Assembly: GCF_002242805.1 (NCBI RefSeq)
Contig: NZ_MCGQ01000046.1
Span: 1-64,000, forward strand
Direction: 5' to 3'
Origin: Streptomyces diastatochromogenes
Lineage (GTDB): Bacteria > Actinomycetota > Actinomycetes > Streptomycetales > Streptomycetaceae
Length of the DNA: 64,000 nucleotides
Shown here: positions 9,092 to 16,957 of the stretch, in pieces
Layout: each line of letters begins with the position of its first letter
Position numbering within the stretch: position 1 is the stretch's first letter
Made by a program: the position numbers and the translations under genes
Notes under the pieces: generated by a model
Database searches by the model: none
Told to the model about the DNA's origin: nothing
The model's input: the letters and a program-made list of their open reading frames with translations, nothing else

Positions 9092-9237
9092 GCTTCCCCT
9101 CCCTGACCAGGCTGCCGTCTCGCGCACTGTATCCGGTCGCCCTCGGGCCGGCCGGACCGGCGTTCATGGGCGCGGCCCCCTTGGAGCGAAGCGGTCTCCG
9201 CGGGATGGCAAGACTCCGCCGCGGACACCTCCCTTGG

Positions 9238-9321
9238 CGCCCCTGACCTGCAGAAAGCTGGCAGGGAGCCGTCTTCCAGGAGTCCAAGGTGCTGCGTACT
9301 CTGTTCAAGTCCAAGATCTAG
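9238..9321 (+). repeat. Duplicated panD leader and first ten codons (candidate attachment-site copy, left end)
   Basis: This segment parallels the start of panD at 25378-25461. Both have CGCCCnTGACCTGCA, then AAAGCnGGCAGGGAGC, then a start and ten codons. Here the codons read V-L-R-T-L-F-K-S-K-I followed directly by TAG (9289-9321), against M-F-R-T-V-F-K-S-K-I-H in panD. The 15-bp block TTCAAGTCCAAGATC at 9304-9318 is identical to 25447-25461. A ribosome site AGGAG remains 7 bases before the GTG. A broken integrase gene follows at once. The simplest reading is an att site left by an element that integrated into the 5' end of panD. Confidence 0.72.
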
Positions 9322-9338
9322 CATCTGAGCATTTGCGC

Positions 9339-9416
9339 AGGTCAGAGGCATGATCAGGCCGTTCCAGTCAGCAAAAGGTCAGCATCGGGTGGGGAAGCGT
9401 CCCGGCTTGCTGACCT
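9339..9416. repeat. AGGTCAG repeats beside the left att-like site
   Basis: AGGTCAG occurs at 9339-9345 and 9376-9382 and inverted at 9410-9416. The same heptamer occurs at 25297-25303 and 25308-25314 beside intact panD, and AAAGGTCAGCA is common to both ends. These could be integrase arm-type binding sites flanking the core repeat. Seven-base repeats arise by chance, so confidence is low. Confidence 0.3.
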
Positions 9417-9417
9417 G

Positions 9418-10205
9418 GTGACCGCCGCAGCGGGTCCTGGGCGCAGATGCCTGGCTCCCGTCCGAAAGAACTGCGGTTGTGCCAGGCCGACCCGATGCCC
9501 ACACCCGTACACGATCCGTTTCCGCAACGGTCTGGGGAAGCAACTCGAAGAGGGCGGCTTCGACACGCAGGACGACGCGATCGAACGCCTCACGCAGATC
9601 TACGCGGAGAAGAAGCGCACGGCGCCGTCTGTCGCGGAAGCGCGCCGGGAGCTGGGACAGAAGACGATCGCGGAATACGCGAAGCAGTGGCGGCCCCGGC
9701 AGCGCCGGATGACCGAATACTGCGCACTCTCAAGGCGATTCTGCGGGATGCCTACGACAAGGGGGCGATGGCGGATGACCCGGTCAAGGGAGTGCAGGAG
9801 CCGGAGTACGTTCGCCAGAGGGTGGTCATTCCGGACCTGGCCTATGTGAAGCAGGCTTTGGCTGTCGCCGGTGATGAGCTTGCTCTGGAGATCGTGATGA
9901 TGGCGGGGTGTGGACTGCGCAACGGCGAAGTCTGGAGAAGCACGGCACGACCGAGGAGGGGTGTCCGCCGCGGGGACCGAGCGGGTACTACACGGAGCCG
10001 ATGGAACGCCGGCGCGTTCGTGCACTCTTCGAGAAGCTGCCCGTAGTGGATGGGATGGGGATGTACGGCTTCCGGCACTACTTCGCCTCCAACGCGCTGG
10101 GCATCCCGATCACCGACGTGGCCGAGTGAATGGGGCACAATTCGATCGAGGAGACCTACCGCACCTACGCGCGTCCTGGACGCCGGCCTGTGGGACGCGG
10201 CCTGA
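9418..10205 (+). pseudogene. Tyrosine recombinase (phage/ICE integrase), broken
   Basis: Pieces of one integrase read across several frames. An N-terminal segment carries TIRFRNGLGKQLEEGGFDTQ and ELGQKTIAEYAKQW. A second frame gives TLKAILRDAYDKGAMADDPV and the catalytic-arginine region MMAGCGLRNGE. After an internal deletion another frame gives GMYGFRHYFASNALGIPITDVAE and MGHNSIEETYRTY, with the second catalytic R and the H/Y box. Inside that part the expected VAEWMGH is broken by TGA at 10127-10129. A final frameshift leads to RVLDAGLWDAA and a stop at 10205. At least two frameshifts, one deletion and one nonsense change make it non-functional. It abuts the duplicated panD end. Confidence 0.85.
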
Positions 10206-10655
10206 GGCCGCAGTGAAGCCTGCCAGGGCTAACACCCCGGCTCAAAGAGCGTGATGGACTCCGAGATCCGGAAGAGCCAGGGACCCGGGGTGGTGGTCGT
10301 CCGCTGAGTGAGCGAACCGTACTCGGTGACCGAGGTCGTCGCCGGCGGCCGGCAGCTGTCCGGCTTCGAGGCGCCCAAGGGCACCACGGCCGTGCCCGCC
10401 TCGCCCGCCGGCACCGTCAGCGACGTCCTGCGAGACGTCGTTGGGCTTGTACCACCACCGGGCCTTGGCTCGTGGAGTCGCCGACCGCCACGGGGCAGTC
10501 GTCTGAGGCTGCAACTGCGGCTCAATCCCTCACAGGGCGGAACGCAGCCGACGGTCATGGTGACCTGGAGGATGAGCGCCGGGACTTCTGGCGTCGCCCT
10601 GGCGAACACCGACAGCGCAGCCGGCGTTGGGCGGCGTGTTCCCCGGCGCGAGCGT
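10206..10655. other. Intergenic stretch without a supported gene
   Basis: About 450 bases between the broken integrase and the deacetylase stop. Long open frames exist on both strands because of the high GC content. None has a recognisable protein sequence; the most coding-like piece starts EPYSVTEVVAGGRQLSGFEA at about 10310 on the plus strand and decays downstream. It may be an old gene remnant. Confidence 0.4.
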
Positions 10656-11408
10656 TCACCGGCGGGGCAGGCCGGGGACGCCGTGTTCGCGCAGGGGGCC
10701 GACCTGCCAGCCGCGTTCCTGGCAGGTGTCCAGGATGCGGGGCAGCGCGGCGAGGGTGATGCGCCAGGAGCCGGTGGCGGAGGTGCAGTCGGAGTCGTGC
10801 AGCAGGATGGTCCCGCCACCGCGCAGGTCCGTCAGGACGGTGTGCTCGACGGAGTGTGGGGTGGCCCGCCTGCGCCAGTCCTCGCCCCAGCAGGTCCACA
10901 GCACGGGGGTCAGGCCGAGGCGGCGGCAGGCCAGATGGGCGCCGGTGCTCATCACTCCGTACGGTGGCCGGAAGAGCACGGGTGGCCTGCCGGTGACGTC
11001 GGCCACGGCGTCGCGTGCGCGGGCGAGGTCCTCGTAGGCGGCGCGGGGACCGCGGAGCAGCAGCGGGCGATGGTGCCAGCCGTGGACGGCGATCTCGTGC
11101 CCGGCCGCAGCCGTCTCCTCGGCCAGCCCCGGTGAGCCGGCCAGCATGGAACCGAGCAGGAAAAAGGTGGCCCGCAGCCCGCGAGCGTCGAGGAAGTCGA
11201 GGAAGCGCGGGGTGGACAGGCGGTCGGGACCGTCGTCGAAGGTGAGCGCGACGTGATCTGGCCGGCCCTGGCCGGCCAGGCGCGGCATGGCCGCATTGCG
11301 CAGCGGCCCGAACGTGGAGATCACGGGTGCCGCGTGCAAAGCCGCGAGCGCGGGCACCGCCGCGGCCGAGGCGAGCGCCGTGGCACGGGCGAGACGGGCC
11401 GGGGTCAT
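10656..11408 (-). CDS. Polysaccharide deacetylase (NodB homology domain), secreted or membrane-anchored
   Basis: A 250-residue protein with an N-terminal hydrophobic segment (ATALASAAAVPALAALHAAP). The carbohydrate esterase family 4 domain has the motif-1 catalytic and metal aspartates in ALTFDDGPD, the zinc histidines in HGWHH, RPPYG (motif 3) and ILLHD near the end. Such enzymes remove N-acetyl groups from peptidoglycan or related polymers outside the cell. ATG at 11408 is preferred because it overlaps the stop of the upstream glycosyltransferase (ATGA), implying translational coupling. The pair is transcribed from a promoter with BlaI-like operators at 12868 and 12955. Confidence 0.88.
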   Translation of the reverse strand: MTPARLARATALASAAAVPALAALHAAPVISTFGPLRNAAMPRLAGQGRPDHVALTFDDGPDRLSTPRFLDFLDARGLRATFFLLGSMLAGSPGLAEETAAAGHEIAVHGWHHRPLLLRGPRAAYEDLARARDAVADVTGRPPVLFRPPYGVMSTGAHLACRRLGLTPVLWTCWGEDWRRRATPHSVEHTVLTDLRGGGTILLHDSDCTSATGSWRITLAALPRILDTCQERGWQVGPLREHGVPGLPRR

Positions 11409-12730
11409 CGTCCGTCTCCGTCCAGGTAATGGGCGACGGCGGTGAAACGGGCGGGCGTCTCGTTGTAGGCGCACGCCAGCGGGGCGGCGACGCCCAGACA
11501 GGCCGTGGTCGCCACGGCGACGGCCGTCAGGGCGATGCGCCGTCGGCCGGCGAAGCGCCTCACCGCGGGCTTTACGTCCGGCGCGGGGGTTTTGGCAGCG
11601 ATGGAGGTCACGGGTCCGGGAGCCAGGCGGTGCAGGTCAAGTCCCACCGCACGCTGCGCCCGACCGCGCGGCCCGCGGAGGAGCTCGGCCAGCACCGGGC
11701 CGAGGTCCGCCGGGTCGCGGATCCAGGCCGCCAGGCCCGCCTCGTCCAAGGCGTCCGCGTTGGTCTGGCCGTGACCGGGGATACAGCGGTAACTGGCCAC
11801 CGGCAGCCCGGCGGCGAACGCCTCCAGCGAGGTCAGTCCGCCCGCGTTCTGCACCAGGACGTCGCAGGCGTGCATCAGCCCGGGCATGTCGTCCACCCAG
11901 CCGAAAGTGTGCTGGATGCCGTCCCCGCGCAACTTTTCCACGAGGGACTTGTTGCGTCCGCACACCACTACGGGCACCGCGACCCCGGTCTCCCGTATCT
12001 CGGCGGCGACCCGTCGCACCGGTCCGACGCCCCACGACCCGGCGACCAGCAGGGCCAGGGGCGCGTCCGCGGGCAGGGCGAACCGCTCGCGGGCGGCAAT
12101 CCGCTGCCCGTCGGTGGCGGGGGTGAAGCGTGCATCGGTGACCGGACCGACGACGGTGACGGCGGCCGCGCCCTGCACGTGGGCCTGAGCCGCCGGCACC
12201 GGGTGCACGGCGAGGTGGGCGTCGATGCCGGGGGCAACCCAGAGGGTGTGGACGGAGAAGTCGGTGAGGTAGGTGAAGGCCGGCACCGTCAGCTTGCCGC
12301 GCCGGCGCAGTGCGCCGAGGACCTGGCTGGCGCCGGGGTAGGTCGAGACGACCGCGCGGATGTCCGGCGCGAGCGCCCGCAGGGTGCGCCGCTCGGCTGC
12401 GCGGAACAGCGCCCGCCACACCGCACCGGGGCGTGCGGCCCGGTCGGTGGCCGCGTACAGGCGTTGGTAGCCGTCCGGCATCCAGGTCAGCATGCGGTGG
12501 TAAGTACCGCGCAGCAGCCGGCCCGTACCGGTGGGCAGCAGTTCGAGGAAGTCGTGCCGGTCCACCAGGTACGCGTGCTCGGCCAGCCGCTCGGCCAGCC
12601 CCGCGGCCGCACCGTCGTGTCCCGCACCGACACCGGCCGAGATGATCGCGATCCGCCCGGCACCGCCCTGCGGCGGTGCGGCGGACGGCGAGGGTGCCGA
12701 CTCCGGCACCAGGTCGTCACGGTGGACCAC
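11405..12730 (-). CDS. Glycosyltransferase, MGDG-synthase/UDP-glucuronosyltransferase-like (GT28 type), with C-terminal membrane helix
   Basis: A 441-residue GT-B enzyme. The N-terminal domain has IAIISAGVGAGHDGAAAGLAE, as in monogalactosyldiacylglycerol synthases, and the sugar-nucleotide-binding side shows VVVCGRNKSLVEKL, FGWVDDMPGLMHACDVLV and QNAGGLTSLEAFAAGLPV. A hydrophobic segment near the C-terminus (ALTAVAVATTACLGVAAPLA) probably anchors it. It likely glycosylates a lipid or cell-envelope acceptor. It is translationally coupled to the deacetylase, and two BlaI-like dyads lie upstream of its start, so the pair looks like an envelope-modification operon derepressed by the BlaI/M56 system. 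The acceptor is unknown. Confidence 0.82.
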   Translation of the reverse strand: MVHRDDLVPESAPSPSAAPPQGGAGRIAIISAGVGAGHDGAAAGLAERLAEHAYLVDRHDFLELLPTGTGRLLRGTYHRMLTWMPDGYQRLYAATDRAARPGAVWRALFRAAERRTLRALAPDIRAVVSTYPGASQVLGALRRRGKLTVPAFTYLTDFSVHTLWVAPGIDAHLAVHPVPAAQAHVQGAAAVTVVGPVTDARFTPATDGQRIAARERFALPADAPLALLVAGSWGVGPVRRVAAEIRETGVAVPVVVCGRNKSLVEKLRGDGIQHTFGWVDDMPGLMHACDVLVQNAGGLTSLEAFAAGLPVASYRCIPGHGQTNADALDEAGLAAWIRDPADLGPVLAELLRGPRGRAQRAVGLDLHRLAPGPVTSIAAKTPAPDVKPAVRRFAGRRRIALTAVAVATTACLGVAAPLACAYNETPARFTAVAHYLDGDGR

Positions 12731-12867
12731 GGTGGATCGCCTCCTGATGGGCTACGGGGCACGCCGGGCATGCCCCGGCCCAGACGGCGCTGCGGGCAGG
12801 CCGAGGCCGCGCCTGTGCGCGGGCCAGGGCCACGACTCGACCGCTGTGGTGCCGAGAAGGGAAACTA

Positions 12868-12880
12868 CTACATGATGTAG
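12868..12880. promoter_or_regulatory. BlaI-type operator 1
   Basis: CTACATGATGTAG is a perfect 13-bp dyad inside the longer TACTACATGATGTAG. It lies about 140 bases upstream of the glycosyltransferase start and upstream of dedA. Its TACA/TGTA core resembles operators of BlaI/MecI/CopY repressors. Confidence 0.65.
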
Positions 12881-12954
12881 AACTTAGGGAATGATCGCCG
12901 CAGGCGGGGATGGCGACCCGGACGTCGGCGCCCCGGTCGATGCCGGTCAAGCTA

Positions 12955-12967
12955 CTACGAGATGTAG
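12955..12967. promoter_or_regulatory. BlaI-type operator 2
   Basis: CTACGAGATGTAG preceded by TA and followed by AGG, 34 bases before the dedA ATG. It matches operator 1 at 10 of 13 positions and is placed to control the downstream DedA gene. Confidence 0.6.
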
Positions 12968-13001
12968 AGGCAGTGGTGGTGCACCGAGGGGAGGGGCGTC
13001 G

Positions 13002-13727
13002 ATGGCGTCAGGGCTCGTGACCATCGCGGCAGCGCTGGATCCACAGGCGATGCTGACGAGGTTCGGGGCGTGGGCCGTACTGGTCGTGGTCTTCGCGGAG
13101 ACCGCCCTGCCTGCGGTGGGCGTCTTCCTGCCCGGTGACACCCTGCTGCTGCCGGCGGGACTGGCGTGCTCGCTCAGTACGCCGGGCGCGGCCCGGCTGT
13201 CACTGGCCTTGGTGCTCATTTGCGCAGGCGTGGGGGCGCTCGCCGGCGCACAGACCGGATTCTGGCTGGGGCGGCGCGGCGGCCGGGCGATGCGGCTGTG
13301 CCGCCCGGGGGGTCGGGGCGAGGCCCGGACGAGGCGGTCCGAGGCGCTGTTCGTGCGCTACGGGCCCCGGCGGGCGGTAGTGCTGGGGCGGTTCGTCCCG
13401 GTGGTGCGCACCCTGGTCCACCCGGCGGCCGGCCTGCTGGGCATGCCGACCTCGTCGTTCACCCTGTGGCAGTCCCTGGCCGGCATCGTGTGGTCGCAGT
13501 CGCTGGTGCTTGTCGGCTACGCGCTCGGCGAGAGCGGCCGGCATGGGATGGCATGCCTGACGCCTGCCATCGGCGCTGCGGTCGCCGCCGGGTTGATGCC
13601 TCCTGCCGTCGAGTGGCTGCGCACTCGCCGGGCGCCCTCCGCCCCGGCCGAGGCGGACCGTGACGCACTCGCGGCGGACATTCGGGCCTCGTCCGTGCCC
13701 GGCTCCGGGCGGGCGCGACGTCGGTGA
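13002..13727 (+). CDS. DedA family membrane protein (paralogue 1)
   Basis: A 241-residue integral membrane protein of the DedA/SNARE-associated (VTT) family, which includes undecaprenyl-phosphate or phospholipid translocases. Features are AVLVVVFAETALPAVGVFLPGDTLLL with the membrane-embedded acidic residues, the glycine-rich GALAGAQTGFWLGRRGG, and RFVPVVRTLVHPAAGLLGM with the conserved arginines, which marks the family. ATG at 13002 follows GGGGAGGGG. The gene is divergent from the glycosyltransferase operon with BlaI-like operators between them, suggesting envelope-stress control. A second paralogue at 16183 shares the same type of operator. Confidence 0.87.
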   Translation: MASGLVTIAAALDPQAMLTRFGAWAVLVVVFAETALPAVGVFLPGDTLLLPAGLACSLSTPGAARLSLALVLICAGVGALAGAQTGFWLGRRGGRAMRLCRPGGRGEARTRRSEALFVRYGPRRAVVLGRFVPVVRTLVHPAAGLLGMPTSSFTLWQSLAGIVWSQSLVLVGYALGESGRHGMACLTPAIGAAVAAGLMPPAVEWLRTRRAPSAPAEADRDALAADIRASSVPGSGRARRR

Positions 13728-13993
13728 CCGGATGGCTTCCCGGGCGGTGAATTCACGTCGCCGAACAGGCAGGCCGGTAGTCGCCTTGCGGGTTCGGGTG
13801 AGCCTGGCACACCGCGTGGGCTTCGTCCCGTTCGCCGCCCCTCGGCCCCCCGCCGGGACCAATCCGACCTGGCGGAAGCGATGTCGCTCCCGCCCGGGGC
13901 GACCCGTCAGATGCCGGTCTCCCGCGGCCACCGCCGGGCAGGTGGCCCCGACCTCGGCAGCACCGCGCGGCGGACGGCCCATCCTGCTCACAT

Positions 13994-14006
13994 CTACAAG
14001 ATGTAG
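13994..14006. promoter_or_regulatory. BlaI-type operator 3
   Basis: CTACAAGATGTAG followed by TAG, a near-perfect 13-bp dyad. It lies about 75 bases upstream of a broken plus-strand gene starting near 14081, so the lost gene was probably also in the BlaI regulon. Confidence 0.6.
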
Positions 14007-14080
14007 TAGATTTCCCGTGTGGTCACTCTGTGGTCGTCGCCATCTCATTCACATGTCATCTCACAGGTGCGAGGCGGCTG

Positions 14081-14360
14081 GTGACAGAGCCCGAACCCCA
14101 TAACCGCTCGCACATGCTCTCGGGGTCTTCGCCATCCTCATGATCGCGGGCCGGTGGACGCAGACTCGGCGCGGAAGGCGATCGGGATCGCGGGCACCAC
14201 CGAGTCGTTGCGTACCGGCGCGGGGTCGGGCGCCGGCATCGCGCTCGCCCGTGAACCGGCCTTCTCGCTCGGCGGCGGCCGGCTCACCCTGGCGAGCCAG
14301 GCGCGGGGCACGTTCACTGTGCTCCTGCCGGTCCGCCTGGGCGACCGGGCGACAGGGGTG
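14081..14360 (+). pseudogene. Sensor histidine kinase remnant
   Basis: From a possible GTG at 14081 the frame reads VTEPEPHNRSHMLSG; a one-base shift then gives a membrane-like run, VFAILMIAG. A later frame (14154-14345) reads GAGSGAGIALAREPAFSLGG and then RLTLASQARGTFTVLLPVRL. That matches the C-terminal ATPase end of histidine kinases (GxGLGLxIAR, GGxLxLxS, GTxFxVxLP). The dimerisation domain and most of the ATPase domain are missing. The fragment lies downstream of BlaI-type operator 3. The kinase C-terminus is fairly clear; linking the N-terminal piece to the same gene is inference. Confidence 0.6.
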
Positions 14361-14378
14361 AGGATCGGGCCGGGCAGG

Positions 14379-15407
14379 TCAGAAGTGCCGCTCTCCGTGC
14401 TCCGGATGATCAGGGACGGCACGGCAGCCGTCCGGTCCGTGCCGAGGGGCATCGTCATGGTCGGTCGGCGCGGCGGCGGTGGTGGTGTCGGCATGTGCCC
14501 TGCACAGCGCCCACTGCGCGCTGTCCAGCATGCGGTCGCTGTCCGAGGTGGCGTTGGCCAGGCTCGCGCAGCACACGGCCAGCAGCAGACCGCCCGCCAG
14601 CAAGGGCAAGCTCCGGCGGGCGGGCGGCGGGGCCAGCAGGGCCCGTACCCGCTGGGGTACCACCCCGCCGGTCGCGGCCAGCGCGGCGGGACGGGACGCA
14701 CCGGCGGATGCAAGGGCGGCGCGGCCCACGGCGTGGGCGACGACCGTACGGTCACCAACCCGCTCGGCGGCCTCCTCGTCGGCCCAGCGCTCCAGGACGA
14801 AATTGCCCGCGACGGCCACCGGTCGCAGCAACGGGTTCACGGCGGCCGTGAGCCGCCACACACTCTGGAAGACGTGGTGACGCCCGCGCAGATGCGCCCG
14901 CTCGTGGGCGAGCAGTGCAGCGCGCTCGGCGTCACCGAGGCGGCACAGCATTCCCCGGGAGACGACGATCCGGCCCGGTGCCCCAGGCAGTGCGAAGGCC
15001 AGCGGGACGTCGTCATCGAGTACGGCCAGCTCCGTGTCCCCGGGCAGCTCGGCGCACTCCCGCCGGGCCCGGAGCAGGTGGCGGCCCTGCCGGACGGCGG
15101 CCACGCCGAGGGAGAAGACACACACCGCGAGCACCAGGGTGCTGACGGCCGCGACCACGGCATAGACGGGGTCCTGGGAGCGCAACGCGGACACGGACCA
15201 GCGGCCCTCCTCGGCGATCTGCGGGATCTGCGCCACTCCGGTGAAAGCCAGCAGGGCGAGGGATCCCGCCCATCCGGCCGCCGTCACCAGCGCGGCGCAG
15301 GCCAGCGCCAGGGCCGCCGGGCGCGGGGGCAACCGGTGCGCCACGGGCGGTGCGAGCACGGCGAGTGCCGCCGTGACGAGGAACGGGATGTAGACGCTGA
15401 TCAGCAC
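14379..15407 (-). CDS. M56 family metallopeptidase (BlaR1/MecR1-like, no sensor domain)
   Basis: A 342-residue integral membrane protease. The zinc site HERAH is at residues 168-172 (LLAHERAHLRGRHH), followed by the downstream acidic segment NFVLERWADEEAAERVGD. Helices before and after the site place it in the membrane. M56 proteins paired with BlaI repressors cleave the repressor, or trigger its loss, on signal; this copy lacks the extracellular penicillin-binding sensor of BlaR1. GTG at 15407 follows the BlaI stop by four bases, so the two genes are one transcription unit. It probably relieves BlaI repression of the local operators. Confidence 0.88.
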   Translation of the reverse strand: MLISVYIPFLVTAALAVLAPPVAHRLPPRPAALALACAALVTAAGWAGSLALLAFTGVAQIPQIAEEGRWSVSALRSQDPVYAVVAAVSTLVLAVCVFSLGVAAVRQGRHLLRARRECAELPGDTELAVLDDDVPLAFALPGAPGRIVVSRGMLCRLGDAERAALLAHERAHLRGRHHVFQSVWRLTAAVNPLLRPVAVAGNFVLERWADEEAAERVGDRTVVAHAVGRAALASAGASRPAALAATGGVVPQRVRALLAPPPARRSLPLLAGGLLLAVCCASLANATSDSDRMLDSAQWALCRAHADTTTAAAPTDHDDAPRHGPDGCRAVPDHPEHGERHF

Positions 15408-15411
15408 CGGC

Positions 15412-15840
15412 TCACCGCTTCCCAGGCGAGCGCCTGCTCTCGGGGGGTACGTCGTCGTGCCCAGACAGCAGCTGCTGCAGCAGGTGCTCGTCCTGTTCGG
15501 ACAGTTCCGAGACGAAACGGGCCAGCACCGCCTGACGGTCGGAGCCACCCGTCAGCAGAGAGTGCATGCGCTGGGCAGTGTGCGACGCCTCGTCGCGGGC
15601 CGGCTCGTAGGCGTAGCCACGGCCCTCGCGGTGCCGTACCAGCATGCCCTTGTCATGCAGCCGGGACAGGATGGTGAGTACCGTCGTGTAGGCGAGGTCG
15701 CCCGGCAGCTTTTCCCGGACTTCCCGCGCGGTCCGCGGACCGTCTGCGGCCCAGAGGGCGGCAAGTACATCGCTCTCCAGTTGGCCGCGAGCCCGTCTGC
15801 CGGATGCCTCGTGGGCTTCCTCGTCTCCTTGGCCCGTCAC
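15412..15840 (-). CDS. BlaI/MecI/CopY family transcriptional repressor
   Basis: A 142-residue winged-helix repressor. RARGQLESDVLAALWAADGP, REVREKLPGDLAYTTVLTIL and SRLHDKGMLVRHREGRGYAY are the family hallmarks. The C-terminal helical part (SLLTGGSDRQAVLARFVSEL) is the dimerisation and cleavage region. Family members bind TACA/TGTA dyads as dimers and are inactivated with the help of an M56 protease, which here is the next gene. An operator-like dyad lies 55 bases upstream of its start, consistent with autorepression. Seven similar dyads across 12.8-21.9 kb define its probable regulon. Confidence 0.92.
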   Translation of the reverse strand: MTGQGDEEAHEASGRRARGQLESDVLAALWAADGPRTAREVREKLPGDLAYTTVLTILSRLHDKGMLVRHREGRGYAYEPARDEASHTAQRMHSLLTGGSDRQAVLARFVSELSEQDEHLLQQLLSGHDDVPPESRRSPGKR

Positions 15841-15894
15841 CTCACCGTCCGCCTTCCCTCGCCGTCATCGGGTAACAGGCTACCCGCCCATTTC

Positions 15895-15907
15895 CTACTT
15901 GTTGTAG
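15895..15907. promoter_or_regulatory. BlaI-type operator 4 (blaI promoter)
   Basis: CTACTTGTTGTAG flanked by C on the left and G on the right (CCTAC...GTAGG). It is upstream of blaI on the minus strand and would mediate autoregulation. Confidence 0.6.
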
Positions 15908-15975
15908 GACGTGCTCTCTCGTCTTGCCCGACCGCCCGGCGATGTGTGAGATGTCGGACGATTCCCGAACGGCTA

Positions 15976-15988
15976 CTACATCACGTAG
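15976..15988. promoter_or_regulatory. BlaI-type operator 5
   Basis: CTACATCACGTAG preceded by CTA (TACTACATCACGTAGAGG), closely matching operators 1 and 2. It lies between blaI and the second dedA and could serve either. Confidence 0.6.
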
Positions 15989-16120
15989 AGGTAGGGCGTA
16001 CGGTGGGGGCGCAGGAACCGGGCGGTCTTACGGTCTGTGCCGACCTTCTTGCGTCGGCCGTGCCGCGGTGACGTGGGGGAGCGGGTGCTCCCGACGAGCG
16101 TCTAGGGTTCCAGAAGATGC

Positions 16121-16134
16121 CTACAAGGCTGTAG
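16121..16134. promoter_or_regulatory. BlaI-type operator 6 (weaker, one extra spacer base)
   Basis: CTACAAGGCTGTAG has the same half-sites with a spacer one base longer than the other copies. It lies about 50 bases before the second dedA start. Confidence 0.42.
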
Positions 16135-16182
16135 TCATCCAGTTGCCTGTCCGAACTCATTCATCCGAAAGGACCCTGCCCC

Positions 16183-16851
16183 ATGACGGCACCGAGTCCG
16201 GCGGCGTCCCAGTTGGCTGTGAACGTGCTCGACGCCCACTCCCTGCTGGCGGCCTTCGGTGTGCTGGGCGTCGCGGTGGTGATGTTCGCCGAGACAGGAC
16301 TGCTGGTCGGATTCTTCCTGCCGGGCGACTCTCTGCTGTTCACCGCCGGCCTGCTGTGCACGGGGTCGGCGCAGGGGAGCCTGCATCTGTCTCTCGGCCC
16401 CTTGCTCATGGCGGCGGCGGCAGGCGCGCTGGCCGGGGCTCAGTGCGGATATCTGCTCGGGCGGAAGGCCGGCGGAGCACTGCTGGCTCGCAGCCGCTCC
16501 CCGCGACTGCACGAAGGAGCGAAGCGCGCCGAGGAACTCCTGGAGCGCTACGGGTATGCCAAGGCCGTCGTGCTGGCCCGCTTCGTGCCCGTGGTGCGCA
16601 CGGTCCTCAATCCGGTGGCGGGCGCGCTGGAGGTGCCGGTACGGACGTTCACCCTGTGGCAGGTCGTCGGCGGGCTCGTGTGGAGCGTCGGCCTCACCCT
16701 CGCGGGGTACGCGCTCGGCTCGTCGATCCCGAACGTCGACCGTTACCTGCTCCCGATGGTGGCACTGATCGTCGTCGTGTCTCTGGTCCCGCTCGTCGCC
16801 GAGGTGTACCGCGGGCGCCGGGCGGCACGGTCCGAGGAGGGGCGAGGGTGA
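16183..16851 (+). CDS. DedA family membrane protein (paralogue 2)
   Basis: A 222-residue integral membrane protein. It has FAETGLLVGFFLPGDSLLFTAG, GALAGAQCGYLLGRKAGG, and RFVPVVRTVLNPVAGALEVP, as in paralogue 1 at 13002. DedA proteins recycle lipid carriers or help maintain the proton motive force and resistance to envelope stress. ATG at 16183 follows AAAGGA. It is divergent from blaI and preceded by BlaI-type dyads at 15976 and 16121. Two DedA paralogues under one repressor suggest a response to cell-wall or membrane damage. Confidence 0.88.
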   Translation: MTAPSPAASQLAVNVLDAHSLLAAFGVLGVAVVMFAETGLLVGFFLPGDSLLFTAGLLCTGSAQGSLHLSLGPLLMAAAAGALAGAQCGYLLGRKAGGALLARSRSPRLHEGAKRAEELLERYGYAKAVVLARFVPVVRTVLNPVAGALEVPVRTFTLWQVVGGLVWSVGLTLAGYALGSSIPNVDRYLLPMVALIVVVSLVPLVAEVYRGRRAARSEEGRG

Positions 16852-16957
16852 TCAGCGCCCGGTCAGTGGCGGGGGCGGCGGGTGCACTGCACCGCGAACT
16901 ACCAGGGCGCCCGCCAGGAAAATAGAGAACCGTCGCTGGAGCATCTGGGGTCAACCT

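Noticed and set aside
7871..9106. Long plus-strand frame across the phosphoesterase
   Set aside because: Antisense of a protein with all four metallophosphoesterase motifs.
9197..9225. TCCGCGG/CCGCGGA inverted repeat next to the left panD copy
   Set aside because: The arms are only 7 bp, of a kind common in high-GC DNA, and there is no gene end directly upstream.
10308..11135. A plus-strand frame reading EPYSVTEVVAGGRQL at its start
   Set aside because: The later part is antisense of the deacetylase; the first 150 bases might be a remnant, but no family could be named.
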